From: Hyphococcus luteus
Lineage (GTDB): Bacteria > Pseudomonadota > Alphaproteobacteria > Caulobacterales > Parvularculaceae
NCBI RefSeq assembly: GCF_002943565.1
Contig: NZ_PJCH01000017.1
Coordinates: 372,001-436,000, forward strand
Reading direction: 5' to 3'
DNA: 64,000 nt
Under the pieces are notes generated by a model, which saw only the letters and a program-made list of their open reading frames with translations, was not told where the DNA came from and did no database searches. The position numbers and the translations under genes are program-made. Within the stretch, counting starts at the first letter, position 1; each line of letters starts with the position of its first letter. This document shows, one piece after another, positions 18,078 to 26,357 of the stretch.

Positions 18078-18644
18078 CTACGTCTCGCCGAGCAACGGCC
18101 ATGCGCCGAGCGTTTCGTAGCGCGTCTTGCCGGCATGACTCCAGACAAGCGCGAACGACTTTACAGTCCAGCTGACAGGCGGCGCGATTGGGTGCTCTCC
18201 TTCGAGGCGCTTGTCGCCATAAAGCAAGGTCACATGCGGTTCGAAACGGGGCGCGGCAAAACGGCCAAGCCCGGATTTCCTGAGCGCCAGGCCGAGTTGC
18301 TTGTGAAAGGCAATCAGCGTTGCAAGTTCGTCATGCCCGAGCAAAACGAGTGGAAAGCGGTCCGGCTTGTTTCGGTCGAAACTGTCCGCGCGATCGAAGA
18401 CAACATCGAACGGCGCCGCCGTCACGCGTTCTGCAGCCCGCTGCGCGGCGTTGATAATCTCCGCAGGCCGGCGCTCATAGGGAGAACCCAGCCCGTGAAG
18501 CGAAACATGAAAACGATGCTGCGCGAAGGTTTCGCCTTTCAGGCCATGACGCATTCGCAACCGGACCGCAACGTCCTTGATTTGCGCTGCTGTTTCCTCA
18601 TCCGGAAAAATCGCGAAGAACAGATTGAAGCCTTCGGCGCTCAT
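18078..18644 (-). CDS. thpR: 2H phosphoesterase family, RNA 2',3'-cyclic phosphodiesterase-like
   Basis: 188 residues from the ATG at 18644; the longer reading frame upstream encodes low-quality sequence over the YceI gene region. Two HxT/S motifs typical of the 2H superfamily are visible: RFHVSLHGLG (about 44) and EPHVTLLYGD (about 139). The N-terminus NLFFAIFPDEETA matches ThpR/LigT proteins (usually LFFAL-P). The second His motif has Thr, the first has Ser, still allowed in the family. Cytoplasmic. Confidence 0.82.
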   Translation of the reverse strand: MSAEGFNLFFAIFPDEETAAQIKDVAVRLRMRHGLKGETFAQHRFHVSLHGLGSPYERRPAEIINAAQRAAERVTAAPFDVVFDRADSFDRNKPDRFPLVLLGHDELATLIAFHKQLGLALRKSGLGRFAAPRFEPHVTLLYGDKRLEGEHPIAPPVSWTVKSFALVWSHAGKTRYETLGAWPLLGET

Positions 18645-18681
18645 CGCGATTGTGTTTCGGGCGGTGTTTCGCCCATGCGTC

Positions 18682-19284
18682 TCAGCGGGTGAACACAAGG
18701 GAGAAGGCGACGGGAACCTGCGGCGTGATGCCGGGCAGCCCGGCCAGTTCGCGCAGTTTTTCAACCCCGTCGCCCAGATCGAAACTATCGGCGTTGATGA
18801 TGATCGGTTCGGTCGTTGCGACGAGCACTTTGTCAGGGCCGATGCGGGTGACCGACAGTTCAGCGTCAACGTCGTTTTCAACGCCGTGAAGGTTCAAGGT
18901 GGCGGTTACAGGCTGCGTGACGCTTTCGCCGACGCCAAGCTGGGCGAAAACCGACGGGTCAAGTTGCGCCGTGACAGTCGCCGTTGGGAACGAGTCCGTC
19001 TCGAACAGAAATTCGCGCATGCGTTCATTGCGGATGTCTATATTCGTCTCGACCGTATCGAGGTCGATGTCGATTTGCGCGGCGCCGTCCGCGGAAACCG
19101 ACCCCGTGACCGAGCCGAAACTATGCGCTTCGGCGATGGCGCCGGCTTTGACCGTGACGAATGAAAAATGAGACTCAGCCCCGTCTACGGTCCAGGCGCC
19201 GTTTAAAGGCGTCTCCGCCGGCTGCGAACAGGCCGCAAGGCCAAGACAGGCCGATGCGATAATCGAGCGCGTTAAAAGTTTCAT
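18682..19284 (-). CDS. YceI family lipoprotein
   Basis: 200 residues from the ATG at 19284, preceded by GGAGG with a seven-base spacer. Signal peptide with lipobox LAAC (Cys about 19), then the YceI lipocalin-like barrel: WTVDGAESHFSFVTVKAG, IDIDLDTVETNIDIRNERMREFLF, FPTATVTAQL. YceI proteins bind isoprenoid lipids. The ladder of conserved residues is intact. It stops 37 bases before the 2H phosphoesterase gene on the same strand. Confidence 0.88.
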   Translation of the reverse strand: MKLLTRSIIASACLGLAACSQPAETPLNGAWTVDGAESHFSFVTVKAGAIAEAHSFGSVTGSVSADGAAQIDIDLDTVETNIDIRNERMREFLFETDSFPTATVTAQLDPSVFAQLGVGESVTQPVTATLNLHGVENDVDAELSVTRIGPDKVLVATTEPIIINADSFDLGDGVEKLRELAGLPGITPQVPVAFSLVFTR

Positions 19285-19364
19285 CAAACGGCCTCCCGGC
19301 GAGTTACAGGCGATGAGCGTCTATTAACACAAACGCTTGCGAGGCACAAAAACGTCAATGGATG

Positions 19365-19967
19365 TCAGGCAAGCCGACTGATTTCGAGGCCGGTGCCCAC
19401 GGGCAAGAGAACGCTGTTTACGCCCGGCTTTGCGCGCACGGCTTTCCCGTAGCGCTCGACGCTCTCGCCGCCGGGATAGATCATGTTGTCCGCGACGATG
19501 ATGGCGCCGGGATTGAGCTTCGGAAAGAACGCCTCGAGGCAAGGCACATACATGTCTTTCCAGAGATCGAGCAGCACGAAATCGACGCCCGTTGAAAGCG
19601 CGCCGATAAGCTCCACCGCATCGCCCACCTGAAACTCGATATAATTCGCAAGCCCCGCCTTTTCGGCCATCTTCTTGGCGTGCGCGGATTTCGCTGCGTC
19701 GAGCTCCAGGGTCGTCACGCGCCCGCCGGCGGCGCGCGCGGCTTCCGCCAGCCATATGCCGGAATAACCGAAAGACGTGCCGATCTCGAGAATATGCGGC
19801 GCGTCCATGCTGCGCGCAATCAGGTTGATGAAGGGCCCGGTGTCCGGCCCCACCGACAGCATGTGCTTGTCCAGAAAATCGGAACTGCTCTTGCCTTCGC
19901 GCTCCTTACGCTCGCGCTGCATGCGCGTGTGATAGGCGTCGAGAACGGCAGTGACCTTATGGTCCAT
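19365..19967 (-). CDS. Class I SAM-dependent O-methyltransferase (catechol-OMT type)
   Basis: 200 residues from the ATG at 19967, with GGGAG eight bases upstream inside the guaA stop region. SAM motif I is HILEIGTSFGYSGIWLAEAA, post-I VTTLELDAAKSA, and DFVLLDLWKDMYVPCLEAF replaces the usual LDADK metal-site motif of MTF3 enzymes. Metal binding is therefore not certain. It lies immediately downstream of guaA on the same strand (eight bases), which suggests co-transcription but no obvious functional link. Confidence 0.83.
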   Translation of the reverse strand: MDHKVTAVLDAYHTRMQRERKEREGKSSSDFLDKHMLSVGPDTGPFINLIARSMDAPHILEIGTSFGYSGIWLAEAARAAGGRVTTLELDAAKSAHAKKMAEKAGLANYIEFQVGDAVELIGALSTGVDFVLLDLWKDMYVPCLEAFFPKLNPGAIIVADNMIYPGGESVERYGKAVRAKPGVNSVLLPVGTGLEISRLA

Positions 19968-19972
19968 AGGTT

Positions 19973-21550
19973 TTACTCCCACTCAATCGTGCCGGGCGGT
20001 TTCGAGGTCACGTCGTAGACGACGCGGTTGACGCCGCGGACCTCGTTGATGATGCGCGTGGCGCATTGCCCGAGGAAATCATGAGGGAACGGATAATAAT
20101 CCGCGGTCATGCCGTCGGTGGAGGTGACGGCGCGCAGCGCCAGCACATGATCGTATGTGCGCTCGTCGCCCATGACTCCGACTGTGCGCACTGGCAGCAA
20201 GACGGAAAAAGCCTGCCAAATGGCGTCGTAAAGCCCGGCCTTGCGGATCTCGTCGAGATAGATCGTATCCGCCTTGCGCAAGATGTCGGCTTTCTCTTTC
20301 GTCACTTCGCCCGGAATGCGGATCGCAAGCCCCGGCCCCGGGAAGGGATGGCGCCCGACGAAATGTTCGGGCAGGCCGAGCTCGCGGCCGAGCGCGCGCA
20401 CCTCGTCCTTGAAAAGCTCGCGCAGGGGCTCGACCAGTTTTAAATTCATGCGTTCGGGAAGCCCGCCGACATTGTGGTGCGACTTGATCGTCACCGAGGG
20501 CCCGCCGTCGAAGGAAACGCTTTCGATGACGTCCGGGTAGAGCGTTCCCTGCGCCAGGAAGGACGCGTTCTCGATCTGAGAGGCTTCCTTGTCGAAGACG
20601 TCGATGAAGAGCGAGCCGATGATTTTGCGCTTTTTCTCCGGGTCGTCGACGCCGGCGAGCTTGCCGAGGAACAGATCCTCCGCCTCCACATGGATCAGCG
20701 GGATGTTGTAGCTGTCGCGGAAGAGGCGCACGACCTCCTCGCCCTCGCCCGCGCGCATCAGCCCGGTGTCGACGAAGACGCAGGTCAATTGCTCGCCGAT
20801 GGCTTCATGAATAAGCACCGCCGCGACGGAGGAATCGACGCCGCCCGACAGCCCGCAGATGACGCGCGCGTCGCCCACCTGCTCGCGGATCTTGGCGATG
20901 GCCTCGTCGCGGAAGGCGGCCATGGTCCAGTCGCCGGAAAGCCCGGCGATCTTGTGGGTGAAGTTCTTCAGAAGCTTCGCCCCGTCGGGCGTGTGCATCA
21001 CTTCCGGGTGAAACTGCACGGCGTAGATGTTCCGGCGTTCGTCGGCGATGGCGGCGAAGGGCGCGCCGTCGGATTTGGCGATGATCTCGAACCCGTCGGG
21101 GATCGCGTTCACGCGGTCGCCATGGCTCATCCAAACCTGGTGGCGCGTCCCCGGCTCCCACACCCCTTCGAAGAGGCGGCTCGCCTTGACGACGTCGACC
21201 ATGGCGCGGCCGAATTCGCGATGGTCGGAGCTTTCCACATCGCCGCCGAGCTGGGCGCAGATCATCTGTTCGCCGTAACAGATGCCGAGAACCGGAACCG
21301 CCTGCTCGTAAATCGCCGGGTCCGCCTTGGGGCTGGTGTCGATTTTGACGCTGGCCGGCCCGCCGGACAGGATGATCGCGCGCGGCGCGAAGTCGTCAAG
21401 GAAGCCCTTGTCGACGCGGTTGAAGGGGTGGATTTCGCAATAAACCCCGTTCTCGCGAAGGCGGCGGGCGATGAGCTGCGTCACCTGGCTGCCGAAATCG
21501 ACAATCAGGACGCGGTCGTGCACTTGGGCGTGGTGAGAATCGAGCTGCAT
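19973..21550 (-). CDS. guaA: GMP synthase (glutamine-hydrolysing)
   Basis: Converts XMP to GMP using glutamine. 525 residues: class I amidotransferase domain with nucleophile in [11 protein letters not shown] (Cys about 91) and [11 protein letters not shown]-pyrophosphatase domain with P-loop [15 protein letters not shown], and the C-terminal dimerisation domain ending in TIEWE, where the terminal Glu is conserved. All motifs are intact. The 600 bases upstream are repeat-rich non-coding DNA. Confidence 0.97.
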   Translation of the reverse strand: MQLDSHHAQVHDRVLIVDFGSQVTQLIARRLRENGVYCEIHPFNRVDKGFLDDFAPRAIILSGGPASVKIDTSPKADPAIYEQAVPVLGICYGEQMICAQLGGDVESSDHREFGRAMVDVVKASRLFEGVWEPGTRHQVWMSHGDRVNAIPDGFEIIAKSDGAPFAAIADERRNIYAVQFHPEVMHTPDGAKLLKNFTHKIAGLSGDWTMAAFRDEAIAKIREQVGDARVICGLSGGVDSSVAAVLIHEAIGEQLTCVFVDTGLMRAGEGEEVVRLFRDSYNIPLIHVEAEDLFLGKLAGVDDPEKKRKIIGSLFIDVFDKEASQIENASFLAQGTLYPDVIESVSFDGGPSVTIKSHHNVGGLPERMNLKLVEPLRELFKDEVRALGRELGLPEHFVGRHPFPGPGLAIRIPGEVTKEKADILRKADTIYLDEIRKAGLYDAIWQAFSVLLPVRTVGVMGDERTYDHVLALRAVTSTDGMTADYYPFPHDFLGQCATRIINEVRGVNRVVYDVTSKPPGTIEWE

Positions 21551-21709
21551 GTTCAGCCTTTAGCCGACTCGGGGCCGCGCGTCACGCCCCGATTTCGCAC
21601 ATGCAGCAGGCCTCTGCGACGCCCGGCCCGGCGCGGCGGCCCCCGTGGAACAATTTGTCGTCTTTCAATCGCGCGGCTCGTTTCATCGGCGTATTCCCTG
21701 GGTTTCGGG

Positions 21710-21996
21710 CCAATTTGGCGCCATTTGCGTAAAAATGTTTCACGGGGGGCGAGGCGTGCTTCGTCACTTCTCCGGCCTCTCCGTTTGCGACTCGCCACGA
21801 TTTAATCGCGGCGTCCAGCCATGAAAAAACGACATGGACCCCACGCATGAAGCGTGGAGAATCGCAGGCTGATAGGACGCCACACCGGTCATGCCGCATC
21901 ATAGGCCCGCCGGCGCGAGGCGGGGATAAAATTTCATATATGAAATTTTATCCCCGGGCGCCGGTTTGGCTTTATGATGGCGCCCGCCGCCGCTCC
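21710..21996. repeat. Dispersed composite repeat, copy B, with a 36-bp perfect palindrome
   Basis: The 622 bases between guaA and the SDR (21551-22172) hold no credible gene. This element is the inverted counterpart of 12640-12921. It begins with the shared block at 21714-21748, continues with GGCGTCCAGCCATGA and the hairpin CCACGCATGAAGCGTGG (about 21841-21857), and contains a perfect 36-base palindrome at 21921-21956 whose half-site is CGGGGATAAAATTTCATA. It ends near GGCTTTATGATGGCG. It is more palindromic than copy A, so it may be the more recent insertion. Confidence 0.8.
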
Positions 21997-22065
21997 TCCC
22001 CCATAATTATGAGGGAGGTGTCGAGGCCGAAAGCTGATACGGAAGGGGCTTAAACGCCGTCGCCG

Positions 22066-22111
22066 CCCCCCCCCCCGGCTTCGCCGGGACTTCCCCCGCA
22101 AGCGGGGGAAG
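22066..22111. repeat. C11 tract and two G/C hairpins
   Basis: Eleven consecutive C residues (22066-22076) lead into a hairpin CCCGGC / GCCGGG and then the ten-base stem CTTCCCCCGC / GCGGGGGAAG with a two-base loop (22090-22111), the second copy of the hairpin found at 6313-6334. Non-coding. The homopolymer is also a likely place for sequencing or assembly length errors. Confidence 0.6.
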
Positions 22112-22172
22112 AGGGAGCCATGCTGCAATACCGTGCAGACGCCAATCTTACCGGGTTCAACGAAATGCTTAT

Positions 22173-22964
22173 TCAGCTGCGCATGATGCCGAGCATGCCG
22201 CCGTCGGCGGAGATCGACTGCGCATTGATATAGCCCGCCGCATCGGAGAGCAGGAAGGCGGCGAGCCAGCCCGCCTCTTCCGGTTCGCCGACGCGCCCCT
22301 GCGGGACCATTGCTTTGAGAATATTCAGCGTCGCCTTCATGTCGCCGTCGGCGACGTGCTCGGCCAGCGGTTCGAGGAGCGGCGTGTTGATAAGGCCGGG
22401 GATGAGGCAGTTGACGCGGATATTGTGTTTGGCGACTTCCGCCGCCGTCGCGCGCACGAGGCCTAAGACGGCGTGTTTCGACATGACGTAAGCCGGCGTC
22501 ATGGGCGCGCCGAGTTTCGAGGTCAGGGAGCCGGTGCAGACGATGGAGCCCGAGCCCTGCTCGATCATGCCGGGCAGGACCGCCTTAATCAGGATGAACA
22601 TCGACTTCAGATTAACGTTCATGACGTCGTCATACGCGTCGAGAGAGTATTCCGTCATGGGCGCGGCGGGACCGGACACGCCAGCATTCGCGAAAACGCC
22701 GTCGACGCCGCCCCAGAGCGCTTTCGCCTTTTCGGCAAGCGCGGCGATGTCGGCTTCGCTGCCCATGTCGGCGGCGAGATACCGGCCCTCCCCGCCGGCT
22801 TTGGTCACTTTGTCGGCGACGGCTTTTAGCTTGTCTTCGGAGCGCGCGGCGACGAGGACTTTCGCCCCGAGGGAGCCCATGATCTCCGCCGCCGCGGCGC
22901 CGATGCCGGTGGAGGCGCCGGTGACGATGATGCGTTTTCCTTCGAGCGAAACGCTTTTGATCAT
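22173..22964 (-). CDS. SDR family oxidoreductase in the aryl-ketone cluster
   Basis: 263 residues of classical SDR: cofactor loop TGASTGIG (about 15-22), NAG in FANAGVSG, catalytic Ser in CTGSLTSKLGAP and Y-x3-K as YVMSK. The Arg/Ala pattern after the second strand (VLVAARSEDKL) favours NADP(H). Its ATG overlaps the amidohydrolase stop by four bases (ATGA), so it belongs to the same transcript. By context it may oxidise an aryl ethanol to the aryl ketone that the rest of the cluster handles; substrate is inference. Confidence 0.88.
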   Translation of the reverse strand: MIKSVSLEGKRIIVTGASTGIGAAAAEIMGSLGAKVLVAARSEDKLKAVADKVTKAGGEGRYLAADMGSEADIAALAEKAKALWGGVDGVFANAGVSGPAAPMTEYSLDAYDDVMNVNLKSMFILIKAVLPGMIEQGSGSIVCTGSLTSKLGAPMTPAYVMSKHAVLGLVRATAAEVAKHNIRVNCLIPGLINTPLLEPLAEHVADGDMKATLNILKAMVPQGRVGEPEEAGWLAAFLLSDAAGYINAQSISADGGMLGIMRS

Positions 22965-23830
22965 TTAAGGCCCAGAAGCTTCGCCGCATTCTCCTTCATG
23001 ATCAGCGGCATCACTTCCTCGCGGAAACCGGCGCTCTCAGCCGCGGCCATCCATTTGTCCGGCTTGATCAGCGGGAAGTCGGAGCCGAACAGCATCTTGT
23101 GTTTCAGCCGCGAATTGGCGTCGGCGATCACCTGTTTCGGGAAATATTTCGGCGACCAGCCGGAAAGGTCGATGTAAACATTCTCCTTGTGGAGCGCCAT
23201 GGAGAGCGACTCGTCCGTCCACGGCCATGACGGGTGGGCGAGAATGATCTTCATGTCGGGGAAGTCCACCGCCACGTCGTCCACCATCATGGGCTGGCCG
23301 TATTTGAGGCGAATGCCGCCGCCGCCCTTCATGCCGGTGCCCATGCCCGAATGGCCCGTATGGAAGATGGCGGGCAGGCCGTATTCGGCGATCACTTCAT
23401 AGATCGGCCAGGCCATGCGGTCGTAAGGATGGAAGTTCTGGATCGGCGGGTGGAACTTGAAGCCCTTGACGCCGTATTCCTCGATCATGCGCCGCGCCTC
23501 GATGGCGCCGAATTTCGATTTGTGCGGGTCGATGGACGCGAAGGCCATCATGATGTCGTCATTGTCCTTGGCGAACTGCGCGACTTCTTCGTTGCGGATG
23601 CGCTTGATGCCGGTGCCGGACTCCATGTCGACCGTGAACATCACGAAGGCGATATTCTGCTTGCGGTAATACTCGATGGTCTCGGGGATCGTGGGGCGCT
23701 TGCGGTCGGCCTTGAAATAAACGCTCGCCGCATCGAGGAACTTGCCCATGATCGGATCTTCGGGGTCGTTGCACGACACCTCCGCATGGGTGTGAATGTC
23801 GATGGCCTTAATTTTGTCTACGTCGATCAT
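22961..23830 (-). CDS. Amidohydrolase-2 family hydrolase, candidate aryl beta-ketoacyl-CoA hydrolase
   Basis: 289 residues of the metal-dependent amidohydrolase superfamily: DIHTHAEV near the N-terminus, conserved GFKFHPPIQNFHP, second metal His in IFHTGHSG, LAHPSWPW, and FGSDFPL near the C-terminus. The same superfamily branch includes CouO, the 4-hydroxyphenyl-beta-ketoacyl-CoA hydrolase of hydroxycinnamate breakdown. In a cluster that appears to produce aroyl-acetate it is a good candidate for cleaving the CoA thioester to an aromatic acid and acetyl-CoA. An ACMSD-like decarboxylase activity is the main alternative. Confidence 0.82.
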   Translation of the reverse strand: MIDVDKIKAIDIHTHAEVSCNDPEDPIMGKFLDAASVYFKADRKRPTIPETIEYYRKQNIAFVMFTVDMESGTGIKRIRNEEVAQFAKDNDDIMMAFASIDPHKSKFGAIEARRMIEEYGVKGFKFHPPIQNFHPYDRMAWPIYEVIAEYGLPAIFHTGHSGMGTGMKGGGGIRLKYGQPMMVDDVAVDFPDMKIILAHPSWPWTDESLSMALHKENVYIDLSGWSPKYFPKQVIADANSRLKHKMLFGSDFPLIKPDKWMAAAESAGFREEVMPLIMKENAAKLLGLK

Positions 23831-23873
23831 GTTCCTGCCTTACCGATAAACCTGTTTGGCGCAAAACTAACAT

Positions 23874-23972
23874 CGCTTCATCCTGAGGAGAAAATTTCCT
23901 TCGCCCTTCGAGACGCAAGCCTTCGGCTTGCTCCTCAGGATGAAGGAAATTTTCGTCTCGAAGGACGAAGCG
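23874..23972. repeat. 99-bp complex inverted repeat, copy 1
   Basis: Begins CGCTTCATCCTGAGGAG and ends with GACGAAGCG; nested inverted repeats (CTTCATCCTGAGGA / TCCTCAGGATGAAG, CCTTCGAGACG / CGTCTCGAAGG, CAAGCC / GGCTTG) allow a branched cruciform. It lies between the amidohydrolase and the HAD phosphatase. A near-identical copy is at 27733-27831 with only a few substitutions. The TCCTGAGGA / TCCTCAGGA core resembles dispersed intergenic repeats seen in many alphaproteobacteria. Confidence 0.9.
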
Positions 23973-24040
23973 CCCCAAAAGCGCTTGCCGTATTTTACGC
24001 CAAATTCGCGATGCGGGGACACCCCAAGACGCGAAAGGTT

Positions 24041-24886
24041 TCACGCCCCTTCGCGAAGGAGCTCGTAGAGCTTGTCGACGCCGGACAGCAGTAATTCCGG
24101 CTCTTCCTGCGGATCCTCGCGGCCTTTAAAGTCGTCCGCGCCGTAAATCCCGGTGGTCACCGCCACCGAATAGGCGCCGCCCATATTGGCCATTTTCGGC
24201 TCGAGCTGGGGGTCGTCGCCGACGACGACGATTTTCGCGTCGGGGGCGAGCCCCATGCGCGATTTCGCGACGGCGAGCGCGTCTGTGGACGGCTTGCCGA
24301 GGACATGGGGCTCCGCGCCGGTCAGCGCCTTCAGCATGGCGTTGATCGCAAAGCTCGTCCCGATGCCGCGCTTATCGGCGCCCGCCGCGGCGAAGAACGG
24401 CACGTCCGAGGCGGTGGTCAGGGGCGCGCCCGCCCAGATGGCGTGGGTCGCCGCTTCGAGATCGGGAAAGGTGAACTCGCGGAACCAGCCCACATAGATT
24501 GCATCGTAAGGCCCGCCGTCGCCGGGGGATTCCACGACCTCGAGCCCGAGATCGGCAAGCGGCTTCCATACCGGTTCTTTGCCCAGAACCAGAATCCGCT
24601 TGGCGCCTTGCTCTTTCAGGTAATGCGCCGCGGCGGTCGAGGGCGTCATGAACTCCTCATCGCGCACGTCGAGCCCGGCCTCGCGCATGGCGTTCGCATA
24701 CCAGTCGGGCGTCCTGGCCGTGCCGTTGGTGAAGAGCTGATAGGGAACGCCGCGTTCGCGCAAAAGCGCCAGCGTCTCAACGGCGCCGGGCAACGCCTTC
24801 TGGCCCGCGCTCGCCTTGTCGCCGAGGACGAGCGTCCCGTCCATGTCAAAGATGAAGCCTTCGGCTTCGTTTAACTTATGAGGCAA
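24041..24886 (-). CDS. HAD-IIA family phosphatase, candidate aryl-phosphate phosphatase
   Basis: 281 residues. Motif I FIFDMDGTLVLG (D14, D16), motif II LFTNGTART, cap region of subclass IIA, and motif III/IV VVVGDDPQLEPKMANMGG. HAD-IIA includes 4-nitrophenylphosphatase and NagD, enzymes able to act on aryl phosphates. The start is a TTG at 24884-24886 with AAGGGAG eight bases upstream; no ATG is available before motif I. It overlaps the carboxyltransferase stop by 11 bases, so it is co-translated. By analogy with AcvF of the Sphingobium acetovanillone system it would dephosphorylate the carboxylated intermediate. Confidence 0.85.
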   Translation of the reverse strand: MPHKLNEAEGFIFDMDGTLVLGDKASAGQKALPGAVETLALLRERGVPYQLFTNGTARTPDWYANAMREAGLDVRDEEFMTPSTAAAHYLKEQGAKRILVLGKEPVWKPLADLGLEVVESPGDGGPYDAIYVGWFREFTFPDLEAATHAIWAGAPLTTASDVPFFAAAGADKRGIGTSFAINAMLKALTGAEPHVLGKPSTDALAVAKSRMGLAPDAKIVVVGDDPQLEPKMANMGGAYSVAVTTGIYGADDFKGREDPQEEPELLLSGVDKLYELLREGA

Positions 24887-26357
24887 TGCCTGCTCCCTTG
24901 TAGAGCGCCATGCGGAAGCCTTTGCGCTCCACGGCGATGTCGGGCGCGTCGGGGCGCGCCGCGAGGTCTTTCAGTAATTTCATGATCGGCGCCGCTTCGG
25001 GCGTGTAGCTGTCGCGGCTTCTGCCGGCCGCCAGCATGGCGTCCACCTGCTCCTCAGGCATCACCGCGCGGAACAGGAACTCCTCGTCGTCCATATCCTC
25101 GCCGAACTGCTTGCGCAAGTCTTTGTAAGCCGGGAACATGGGCTCTTTTTCGAGTTCTTTCACGCGCGGCCGGTCAAGAATGATTTGCCTGATCTCTTCA
25201 TCGATAGGGCTTGTGGGCCGTCCGAACTTGCCCATGACATAGCGGATCACCTGGTCGGAAACCTGCCCATAGCGCTTCGTTCCGATGACGTTAAAGAGCG
25301 CCTGGCTCATCACCATCTGCGGGAACGGCGTCACCATGATGGGATAGCCGAGCTCGGCGCGCACGCGCTCGGTCTCTTCGACGACCTCGTCGAATTTGTG
25401 CTCGAGATTGAGCTCCTGAAGCTGACGGCGTGTCGTGGTCATGACGCCGCCGGCGATCTGGTGCCTGAGGAAGCTCGCATCGAAGCTTTGCGGCTTGCCC
25501 GGCGGCAGGCCTTCGGCCTTGGCGAGCTTGGTCCAGTAGTCTTTGACTTCCGCGAGCGCGGCGTCGTTGATGTTCACCGTGTGACCCGCTTCACGCAGAT
25601 TGGCGACCATGCGCGTCGCCTCCGGCAGCGAGGAGCCGTCGCCGAGCGGGCCGACGCCCACATGCACCGCATCGATGATGCCAAGATCGGCGGCCGTGAG
25701 CGAGGTTAGGGGCCCGTAGCCAATGGTGCAGTGCGCGTGCACTTCGAGCGGTTTCGCCCCGATGGCGGCTTTCACCGCCGGGGCCAGCGTCTTCACCCGA
25801 TCCGGCGACATCAGCCCGCTCGGGTCTTTCAGATAGAAAAGATCGACGTGATTGCTCTTCGCGAGCTTACCCGCGAAGTCGGCGTAAAATTCATCGGTGT
25901 GAATATCCGACAGCGTGAAAGTGAGCGCGCCCATCACATCGGCGTCGCCCTCCTCCTTGATGATGCGCGCGGCTTCGATCACCGCGTCCGGATCGTGCAT
26001 GGGGTCGAGGACGATGAAGCGGCGGATGCCCGCCATCTGCAAGCGGCGATAGGCGAGCCGCATGAATTCCGGGTCCGCCTGCTGCCACGCCACGAAACGA
26101 AGCCCCGTCGTGATGAACTGCAGCGGCGTTCGCGGCATCGCCGCGCGCATGCGCTTGATCCGCTCCCAGGGATTGTTCTGGAAATAGCGGATCGCCACCG
26201 CCATGGTCGTCGAGGAGGTGAAGTCGCAGGCGTGAAAGCCGACGCGGTCCATGGCCCCGGCGATCCCGAGGATCTGCGCGGTGTTAAGCCCCGTGGCGCC
26301 CCAGAGCGACTGATTGCCGTCGCGGATCGAGACATCGACAAGTTTGATCTCAGCCAT
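24876..26357 (-). CDS. Biotin-dependent carboxylase, carboxyltransferase subunit (PycB/OadA-like)
   Basis: 493 residues from the ATG at 26357, which has AGGAGG six bases upstream. The TIM-barrel HMGL-like domain starts with VSIRDGNQSLWGATG, has the metal His pair in VHAHCTIGYGPL and the lysine in DLFYLKDPSGLM that is carbamylated in pyruvate carboxylase; a PYC/OADA domain follows (about 300-480). No C-terminal biotinyl domain is present, in agreement with the separate carrier gene. RDGNQSLWG departs from the RDAHQSLLATR of pyruvate carboxylases, which hints at a different acceptor. It overlaps the biotin carboxylase stop by eight bases. Confidence 0.9.
   Translation of the reverse strand: MAEIKLVDVSIRDGNQSLWGATGLNTAQILGIAGAMDRVGFHACDFTSSTTMAVAIRYFQNNPWERIKRMRAAMPRTPLQFITTGLRFVAWQQADPEFMRLAYRRLQMAGIRRFIVLDPMHDPDAVIEAARIIKEEGDADVMGALTFTLSDIHTDEFYADFAGKLAKSNHVDLFYLKDPSGLMSPDRVKTLAPAVKAAIGAKPLEVHAHCTIGYGPLTSLTAADLGIIDAVHVGVGPLGDGSSLPEATRMVANLREAGHTVNINDAALAEVKDYWTKLAKAEGLPPGKPQSFDASFLRHQIAGGVMTTTRRQLQELNLEHKFDEVVEETERVRAELGYPIMVTPFPQMVMSQALFNVIGTKRYGQVSDQVIRYVMGKFGRPTSPIDEEIRQIILDRPRVKELEKEPMFPAYKDLRKQFGEDMDDEEFLFRAVMPEEQVDAMLAAGRSRDSYTPEAAPIMKLLKDLAARPDAPDIAVERKGFRMALYKGAGIAS

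Noticed and set aside
21582-21902. Minus-strand frame upstream of guaA
   Set aside because: Same explanation: translated repeat DNA, with the phrase KHFYANGAKLA shared with a plus-strand frame in copy A.
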